A DNA stretch of 36,967 bases. It comes from CAYJNO01 sp964371715 (GTDB lineage: Bacteria > Bacillota_I > Bacilli_A > Erysipelotrichales > Erysipelotrichaceae). Each line of letters begins with the position of its first letter. Position 1 is the stretch's first letter. Where the stretch lies: contig CAYJNO010000018.1 in assembly GCA_964371715.1 (NCBI GenBank), positions 1 through 36,967 of the forward strand. The letters run 5' to 3'. The notes under the pieces are model-generated. The model saw only the letters and a list, made by a program, of their open reading frames with translations, was not told where the DNA came from and did no database searches. The translations under genes were made by a program, and so were the position numbers. Of this stretch, positions 32,153 to 36,967 are shown in pieces.

Positions 32153-32458
32153 TTATCCTAATCCTGGAATGTTCATTCCACCAGTTAATGATCCCAATTT
32201 CTTTTGACGATCAGCACTAACTTTAACCATAGCATCATTTAATGCCAAAGCGATCATATCTTCTAATACTTCTTTGTTATCTTTTTCTAATAAGTCTTCG
32301 TTAATTTTAACACTCACTACTTTATGTTCTCCAGTTACAACCACGCTTACTAAATCATTATGTGATCCTGTGTACTCAGTTTCATTTAATTCTTTTTCAA
32401 TCTTTGACATGTTTGCTTGCATTTGTTTTGCTTGTTTCATTAATTTTCCTAAATCCAT
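32153..32458 (-). CDS. ybaB: YbaB/EbfC family nucleoid-associated protein
   Basis: A 101-residue DNA-binding protein of the YbaB/EbfC family. An N-terminal helical part (LGKLMKQAKQMQANMSKIEK) precedes the conserved core (VVVTGEHKVVSVKINEDLL) and the C-terminal LGSLTGGMNIPGLG tail. It forms a tweezer-like dimer in known structures. It sits between dnaX (2 bases upstream) and recR. Confidence 0.96.
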   Translation of the reverse strand: MDLGKLMKQAKQMQANMSKIEKELNETEYTGSHNDLVSVVVTGEHKVVSVKINEDLLEKDNKEVLEDMIALALNDAMVKVSADRQKKLGSLTGGMNIPGLG

Positions 32459-32460
32459 TT

Positions 32461-34200
32461 TTATTCCTCCACGATTTCTAGATTTTGATTTTTAAACATT
32501 TCTTTTATTAATATTTCATCTTGATCAATTTTTTCTACATCTTCAGTTACAACCTCTTTTACTTCATCTTTAAATTCCATAACTTGAGGTAATCTATTTT
32601 CTTTAAAACGTATTTTAAATTCATCAACGATTACTTCTCTTCTTTTTGCTGATATTGCGACTAAATGTTTATCAATATTTAATTCATTTTTCATAAACAT
32701 CCTTAAATTATTGTTTGTATTAGTCTCATTAATTTCATTAGCTAGAGCTTCAAATGCAGTTGCGATTACAACATAATTTGTTCCACTTGCTAATAAAACA
32801 CAATCTTTTAATGTTCTTGTGTATTTTATTAATCGCATATCACTTAATAGACTATTTATCTTATTAAATGAGTTTTGATCATCTTCTCTTAACTTTCGAT
32901 CAGCAGCACCTAATAACCCTAATATTTGTTCATCAGTGTATGAAACGACATCATCTAACTTCTTTATTACAATTTCTTCTGCCTTTTCTTTAATGATAGG
33001 TGTTATACTTTTCATTTCTGCAAGTTTTTTAGTTACTACTTCTGTATTTTCTTTTTTTATTTCTACTGGTGTTGTTTTTATATTTCTAGTTACGATTTGT
33101 TGTTCTTCTATAGCTACTTTAACTTCATCTTTAATATTAACCATTTTTAACAAAGCAACTTCAAAGTGTAATTCAATACTCTCGCTAAAACGATATTTAG
33201 TTTCTGCATTTAACAATTCTTCAGCATAAGATAATAAATCAGCAGTCGTAACTCTATTAAGTAAATCTTTATTATCATTTACCTCTTCTTCTGTTAAGTA
33301 ATTATTATTTAATTCTTTAAAGCTAACTAATTCTTTAAAGAATGTGATTAAGTCATTGGTAAACTTCTTTATATCTATTCCATCTTCTACAAGAGTTCTT
33401 TGTAGAGTAAGTATTTGTTTTAAATCTTTATTTTTTAAGGCTTTCAATACTTCTAGTTTCAATACATTGCTTGCTTTACCATATAGATTAACTACTGTTT
33501 CTTTTTGAATGATACCATCAGAATAAGCAATTATTTGTTCTAAAATACTTAGAGAATCTCTCATTCCCCCATCAGCTAATTCAGCAATCATTTCTACTGC
33601 TTCATCTTCATAACTTAAACCTTCTTTAGTTACTATTTTTTTAAGATGTTCTGTTATATCACTCTTTGTAACTTTTGAGAAATTATATCTTTGGCATCTT
33701 GAGATGATTGTCGGTAAAACCTTATGTGGTTCAGTTGTTGCTAAAACAAATATTACATATGATGGTGGTTCCTCTAACGTCTTTAATAATGCATTAAATG
33801 CACCAGTGCTTAACATATGTACCTCATCTATAATATAAACTTTATATTTCCCAAGCACAGGTAGATATTTTGATTTTTCAATTAGATCACGTATTTGATC
33901 TACTCCATTATTGCTTGCTGCATCTAGTTCTACAATATCTGGATGAATATTATTATCAGCATCCAAACAACTTTTGCATTGCCCACAAGGTTTACTATCT
34001 AACGATTCACAATTAACTGCTTTAGCTAAAAGTTTAGCCATACTTGTCTTCCCTGTCCCTCTAGGTCCACAAAACAAATAAGCATGAGCTACTTTATCAT
34101 TTAAAAGAGCATTTTGAAGTGTTTTTAATATATGTTTTTGTCCCACAACTCCATCAAAGGTGTTTGGACGATACTTTCGATATAATGCTATATGCGACAT
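32461..34200 (-). CDS. dnaX: DNA polymerase III subunit gamma/tau
   Basis: A 579-residue clamp-loader ATPase. Walker A GPRGTGKTSMAK (about 45-56), a zinc module with CGQCKSCLD, Walker B YIIDEVHML, LKTLEEPP, ATTEPHK and sensor SRCQRYNF (about 170) are all in the expected order. Domain III follows to about residue 365, then a Glu/Lys-rich tau-type C-terminus (to 579) that would contact the polymerase and replicative helicase. I see no obvious A6G-like slippage site that would produce a separate gamma form. It heads dnaX-ybaB-recR, 37 bases after tadA. Confidence 0.97.
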   Translation of the reverse strand: MSHIALYRKYRPNTFDGVVGQKHILKTLQNALLNDKVAHAYLFCGPRGTGKTSMAKLLAKAVNCESLDSKPCGQCKSCLDADNNIHPDIVELDAASNNGVDQIRDLIEKSKYLPVLGKYKVYIIDEVHMLSTGAFNALLKTLEEPPSYVIFVLATTEPHKVLPTIISRCQRYNFSKVTKSDITEHLKKIVTKEGLSYEDEAVEMIAELADGGMRDSLSILEQIIAYSDGIIQKETVVNLYGKASNVLKLEVLKALKNKDLKQILTLQRTLVEDGIDIKKFTNDLITFFKELVSFKELNNNYLTEEEVNDNKDLLNRVTTADLLSYAEELLNAETKYRFSESIELHFEVALLKMVNIKDEVKVAIEEQQIVTRNIKTTPVEIKKENTEVVTKKLAEMKSITPIIKEKAEEIVIKKLDDVVSYTDEQILGLLGAADRKLREDDQNSFNKINSLLSDMRLIKYTRTLKDCVLLASGTNYVVIATAFEALANEINETNTNNNLRMFMKNELNIDKHLVAISAKRREVIVDEFKIRFKENRLPQVMEFKDEVKEVVTEDVEKIDQDEILIKEMFKNQNLEIVEE

Positions 34201-34237
34201 CCTTATTCTCCTTTATTCATCTCTATTATTATATCAT

Positions 34238-34687
34238 TTATTTTTGTCGTTTAGCTTTAAAAAATGACTTTAATAACTCAGATGACTCCTTTGCTAATAT
34301 TCCTCTTTCAACATTAGGATAGTGATTTAAACCTTTTACTTCTACTATATTTATTACTGATCCAAAACCGCCTCCTTTAGGCTCACTAGCACCAAAATAT
34401 ACATTTTTGATTCGTGACTGTACTATTGCACCAGAACACATTATACAAGGTTCGAGTGTAACATAAATTGAGGCATCTTCTAATCTCCAACTCCCTATTT
34501 TTTCATTAGCCATTTTTATTGCTAATATTTCTGCATGAGCTAAACTACTTTGTTGTTGTTCTCTTCTATTATAACCATAGCCTATTATTTCATCATTTAA
34601 AACTATCACACATCCTACAGGAACTTCTTGTTCCTCGTATGCTTTTTTTGCTAGTTCTAAAGCGATTTCCATATACTTTAAATCCAT
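34238..34687 (-). CDS. tadA: tRNA adenosine(34) deaminase TadA
   Basis: A 149-residue zinc deaminase that converts A34 to inosine in tRNA-Arg(ACG). The active site is HAEILAI (Zn His and the proton-shuttling Glu), with PCIMCSGAI giving two Zn Cys. FGASEPKGGGFGS is the conserved RNA-contact loop. Length is typical. RBS AAGGAG precedes ATG. It lies directly after the SRP RNA gene and before dnaX, a common Bacillota neighbourhood. Confidence 0.95.
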   Translation of the reverse strand: MDLKYMEIALELAKKAYEEQEVPVGCVIVLNDEIIGYGYNRREQQQSSLAHAEILAIKMANEKIGSWRLEDASIYVTLEPCIMCSGAIVQSRIKNVYFGASEPKGGGFGSVINIVEVKGLNHYPNVERGILAKESSELLKSFFKAKRQK

Positions 34688-34700
34688 GGGTTCTCCTTAT

Positions 34701-34780
34701 AAAAAAGGTACACACAATTAGAGGGGCTTATGGCTGCTTTCTTCCGAACCTGACCAAATTCATCCATAACTGTTGTACCA
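34701..34780 (-). ncRNA. ffs: Signal recognition particle RNA, small bacterial type
   Basis: Read on the minus strand, the sequence contains GGTCAGGTTCGGAAGAAAGC followed by AGCCATAAG, the conserved domain IV of SRP RNA with the GGAAG tetraloop that binds Ffh. The ends pair (GGTAC at 34779-34775 with GTACC at 34711-34707), and the RNA is closed by six T at 34706-34701. The size (about 75-80 nt) matches short 4.5S/scRNA forms without the Alu domain. It ends only a few bases before the tadA ribosome site. Confidence 0.93.
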
Positions 34781-34785
34781 TAGAT

Positions 34786-34814
34786 ATTATACTAAATTTT
34801 CAATTATTTTTAAA
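34786..34814 (-). promoter_or_regulatory. Predicted SRP RNA promoter
   Basis: Minus strand TTTAAA (34814-34809), 17 bases, then perfect TATAAT (34791-34786), ending 6 bases before the first G of the RNA. Confidence 0.6.
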
Positions 34815-34952
34815 TAGTTTTATCTATTTATTTTATGATACTTAAACTTCTATCATTTAAAATTGTCTAATACATTATCAAATTATCATTTGATGTTCAA
34901 AAACACAATTTTACTTATTGATATTTATATACTATTTTATTTCAGAATAAAA

Positions 34953-34980
34953 AAAGATAGTTATTTTACTAACTATCTTT
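34953..34980 (-). terminator. Terminator of serS operon
   Basis: Arms AAAGATAGTTA and TAACTATCTTT (11 bp) around a 6-base loop, with a T-run on the minus strand. The TAG stop of the upstream gene (34973-34975) lies inside the stem. Confidence 0.85.
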
Positions 34981-35338
34981 GGGTAATCAATCTTATTAAG
35001 AATCTATAAATCAAATCTTTTTCTTCTATAGATGACACTTCATCCATTGCTTTATTTATATCAAAGTATTTAATATCTTCACATTCTTCATTAATGTATT
35101 TACCATTTTTTATTGAAGCAGAACAATAACTGATTTTTTCCGGATTATCGATATAATCACTATAATCTTCATCATAACTGATACTAATTTTATTATTTTT
35201 TTTAATTTGATCAATTAACTCATCAATTGATAAATCACCATTAACTTTTGGCAGTTCATAATCTTTTGAACCTTTATATTTCACAACAACAATTTCAAAG
35301 TTCATCTTATTGTGTCTCGTTAACACTATTTTTTTCAT
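34973..35338 (-). CDS. Small uncharacterised protein, degenerate Nudix-like
   Basis: A 121-residue protein downstream of serS. The chain follows a Nudix-like outline: a first strand FEIVVVKYK, then YELPKVNGD where Nudix proteins have WELPKGxxE, a helix, and a C-terminal YFDINKAMDEVSSIEEKDLI like the wxxxEAxxxL end of the fold. The catalytic box GX5EX7REUXEE is missing, so hydrolase activity is unlikely. No ribosome binding site precedes the ATG; a parS palindrome occupies the 25-base gap to serS. Real, but function unknown. Confidence 0.6.
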   Translation of the reverse strand: MKKIVLTRHNKMNFEIVVVKYKGSKDYELPKVNGDLSIDELIDQIKKNNKISISYDEDYSDYIDNPEKISYCSASIKNGKYINEECEDIKYFDINKAMDEVSSIEEKDLIYRFLIRLITQR

Positions 35339-35347
35339 AATTATAGA

Positions 35348-35363
35348 TGTTTCACGTGAAACA
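35348..35363. other. parS chromosome partition site 1
   Basis: TGTTTCACGTGAAACA is a perfect 16-bp palindrome matching the Bacillota ParB/Spo0J consensus TGTTNCACGTGAAACA. It fills the gap between the serS stop (35364) and the next gene. Sites like this cluster near oriC and load the ParB clamp. Confidence 0.93.
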
Positions 35364-36641
35364 TTACTTAATAATCGCTTTATTACCCATATAAGGTCTT
35401 AGGCTTACCGGTATATTTATAGAACCATCTTCATTGTAATTGTTTTCTAAGAATGCAATTAACACTCGTGGTGGAGCAACAACTGTATTGTTTAATGTAT
35501 GAGCAAACACTTTCTTGCCATCTTTATCCATACGTATTTTCATTCTTCTTGCTTGTGCATCACCTAGGTTTGAACATGAACCAACTTCAAAGTATTTTTG
35601 TTGTCTTGGAGACCATGCTTCGACATCGCAACTCTTAACTTTTAAATCAGCTAAATCTCCTGAACAGCATTCTAATGTTCTAACTGGAATATCAATACTT
35701 CTGAAGAATTCAACTGAATAGTTCCACATTTTATCGTACCAATTTGCACTTTCACTTGGATCACAAACTACGATCATTTCCTGTTTTTCAAATTGGTGTA
35801 TTCTATACACTCCTCTTTCTTCAATGCCGTGCGCTCCTACTTCTTTTCTAAAACATGGAGAGTAACTAGTATATAAATAAGGCAATTTTGTTGTATCTAA
35901 TATAGTGTCGGCAAATTTACCAATCATTGAATGTTCAGAAGTTCCGATTAAGTATAAATCTTCACCTTCAATTTTATACATCATGTTTTCCATTTCTTCA
36001 AAACTCATAACGCCAGTAACAACATCGCTTCTTATCATAAATGGCGGAATACAGTATTTAAATCCTTTATCAATCATAAAATCACGTGCATATGATAATA
36101 TAGCAGAATGCAGTCTTGCTACTTCACCTTCTAAATAGTAGAACCCATTTCCACTTGTTTTTCTAGCACTATCTAAATCAATACCTTGTAATTTCATCAT
36201 AATATCTGTGTGATATGGAATTTCATAAGATGGTGTAGATGTATCTCCATAACGACAAATTTCTACATTCTCACTATCATCTTTACCAATCGGTACAGAG
36301 TCAGCAATGATGTTTGGTATCAGCATCATACTCTTTTGAATTTCTATAGCTAAACTATCTTCTTGTTTAGTTAGCATATCCATTTCATCTGCCATTTCCT
36401 TAACTTTACTTTTAATCTCTTCAGCTTCTTCTTTTAAACCTTGTGCCATCTTTGCACCGATTTCTTTAGATAAAGAGTTTCGTAATCCTCTTATTTCATC
36501 GCCTCTTGTTTTTAACTTTCTAAATTGTTGATCTTTTTCAATAATTTCATCCACTAAAGTTAATTTATCATCCTGGAATTTCTTCTTAATGTTTTCTTTT
36601 ACTAACTCTGGATTTTCTCTTAATAAATTAATATCAATCAT
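35364..36641 (-). CDS. serS: Seryl-tRNA synthetase
   Basis: A 425-residue class II synthetase, standard length, which charges tRNA-Ser and tRNA-Sec types. The N-terminal long coiled-coil arm covers about residues 30-100 (KLKTRGDEIRGLRNSLSKEI and onward). Motif 2 is seen in CFRKEVGAHGIEERGVYRIH, and motif 3 in NNTVVAPPRVLIAFLENN, followed by the IPVSLRPYMG end. RBS AAGGAG precedes ATG. It is controlled by the T-box leader immediately upstream and bracketed by two parS sites. Confidence 0.97.
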   Translation of the reverse strand: MIDINLLRENPELVKENIKKKFQDDKLTLVDEIIEKDQQFRKLKTRGDEIRGLRNSLSKEIGAKMAQGLKEEAEEIKSKVKEMADEMDMLTKQEDSLAIEIQKSMMLIPNIIADSVPIGKDDSENVEICRYGDTSTPSYEIPYHTDIMMKLQGIDLDSARKTSGNGFYYLEGEVARLHSAILSYARDFMIDKGFKYCIPPFMIRSDVVTGVMSFEEMENMMYKIEGEDLYLIGTSEHSMIGKFADTILDTTKLPYLYTSYSPCFRKEVGAHGIEERGVYRIHQFEKQEMIVVCDPSESANWYDKMWNYSVEFFRSIDIPVRTLECCSGDLADLKVKSCDVEAWSPRQQKYFEVGSCSNLGDAQARRMKIRMDKDGKKVFAHTLNNTVVAPPRVLIAFLENNYNEDGSINIPVSLRPYMGNKAIIK

Positions 36642-36654
36642 TCTTTTTCTCCTT

Positions 36655-36862
36655 AAAATAAAAAAACACCCTTAAGGGACGCTTGTGCGTGGTGCCACCC
36701 TATTTCATGTTTCACGTGAAACATCTTTTTGACATATAACGGTATCACCCGTGAATTATTAATTCAACTAGAAAGAAGATTCGCTTAAATAAAGTAAATG
36801 TTTTCACCAACCACATTCTCTCTAAAACTACTAATTAAGTTACTAAGCTTTCATAAGTTTAT
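36655..36862 (-). promoter_or_regulatory. T-box leader of serS
   Basis: On the minus strand, Stem I features appear in order. GAAAG (36852-36848) pairs with CTTTC at about 36775-36771; AGAGAG and GGTTGGTGAAAA stand in the distal loops. A serine specifier codon is present in the 3' side (AGC at 36785-36783; TCT at 36779-36777 is the alternative). The antiterminator is clear: AGGG, bulge TGGCACC, ACGC-ACAA-GCGT, CCCT (36701 to about 36674). A T-run follows (36666-36661). The competing terminator is less clear, perhaps CACC with GGTG. Uncharged tRNA-Ser would stabilise the antiterminator. A parS site is embedded in this leader. Confidence 0.9.
36708..36723. other. parS chromosome partition site 2, inside T-box leader
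   Basis: A second TGTTTCACGTGAAACA, identical to the site at 35348. It lies 6 bases upstream (in transcription) of the T-box antiterminator core, within transcribed leader RNA. The two sites are 1360 bp apart. Confidence 0.93.
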
Positions 36863-36868
36863 GAATTA

Positions 36869-36897
36869 ATTTTAACATAGGAAACTAAAAAAACAAT
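36869..36897 (-). promoter_or_regulatory. Predicted serS T-box promoter
   Basis: Minus strand ATTGTT or TTGTTT (16-17 base spacing) precedes TAAAAT (36874-36869), placing the start near 36862, just before Stem I. Confidence 0.45.
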
Positions 36898-36914
36898 AAA
36901 AAAAGATGATATTA

Positions 36915-36967
36915 TGAACCGAACCCCATTTGTTGGAGAAGTTGAATTAGGATAAACTTAAGGATTG
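36915..36967 (+). mobile_element. Probable insertion sequence end, body runs off the right edge
   Basis: TGAACCGAACCCCA starts at 36915 and is 12 of 14 identical to the repeat at 53-40 (minus). Both are followed shortly by TTGGAGA and point outward. The body would lie beyond the window. A tiny ORF here (ATG 36914, 13 codons) overlaps the repeat and is not a gene. Confidence 0.38.

Noticed and set aside
36070..36085. CACGTG inside serS as a third parS site
   Set aside because: The flanks (AAAATCACGTGCATAT) do not match the TGTTNCACGTGAAACA consensus.
36914..36955. A 13-codon ORF at the right edge
   Set aside because: It overlaps the IS-like terminal repeat and is too short, with no ribosome site.
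1..36967. CRISPR array, tRNA genes or prophage
   Set aside because: No regularly spaced repeats, no tRNA cloverleaf that I could recognise, and no phage structural or integrase genes were seen.

Overview
The window is AT-rich chromosomal DNA from a low-GC, Gram-positive-related bacterium. TGA is read as stop: the 4-base ATGA overlaps at 769-772, 2001-2004 and 7322-7325 require it. Trp is encoded by TGG in the genes I checked. This argues against Mycoplasma/Spiroplasma-type recoding and fits Bacillota or their early-branching relatives (Erysipelotrichia, Turicibacter/Haloplasma or Izemoplasma-like lineages). I cannot fix the taxon from sequence alone. Many genes are those that sit near oriC in Bacillota (rpsF-ssb-rpsR, mnmG, recR, ybaB, dnaX, tadA, SRP RNA, serS). 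Two perfect 16-bp parS sites flank serS.

Layout, left to right. 1-397: an IS-like end and a gene-poor stretch. 398-4923 (minus): a glycerol operon, glpK, GlpA-type G3P dehydrogenase with a BFD [2Fe-2S] domain, an FAD/NAD oxidoreductase and a DUF1667 Cys protein. 5191-6117 (plus): a Ca2+/Na+ antiporter whose transcript should begin with a 13-bp hairpin. 6135-8542 (minus): two tandem membrane proteins with degenerate GGDEF domains. 8788-9318: a TetR regulator. 9501-10511: rpsF-ssb-rpsR. 10658-12049: a secreted, membrane-anchored Ig-like protein. 12214-12408: a cold-shock protein with a TTG start. 12493-13137: a class II aldolase. 13254-22177: a ten-gene Mrp/Mbh-type cation/proton antiporter operon with four separate NuoL/M/N-like subunits and no hydrogenase module. 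22398-27969 (plus): addB-addA. 28001-28597: a divergent ThyX-like protein. 28733-31497: an EVE/PUA-like protein gene followed by mnmG. 31564-34687: tadA, dnaX, ybaB, recR. 34701-34780: SRP RNA. 34973-36641: serS (T-box controlled) and a small degenerate Nudix-like gene. 36915-36967: a second IS-like end.

Three themes stand out. First, the parS pair: one copy lies exactly between serS and the next gene, the other inside the serS T-box leader, so a chromosome-segregation site and an RNA switch share sequence. Second, the antiporter operon matches the order of the membrane half of Mbh hydrogenases (E-F-G-DUF4040-MbhE/MrpB-C-D) but then carries three additional antiporter subunits instead of a hydrogenase. 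Third, many genes end inside or within a few bases of their intrinsic terminators, as expected if transcription runs ahead of translation. Nearly all genes except caxA and addBA lie on the minus strand, consistent with the origin lying beyond the right edge (inference).
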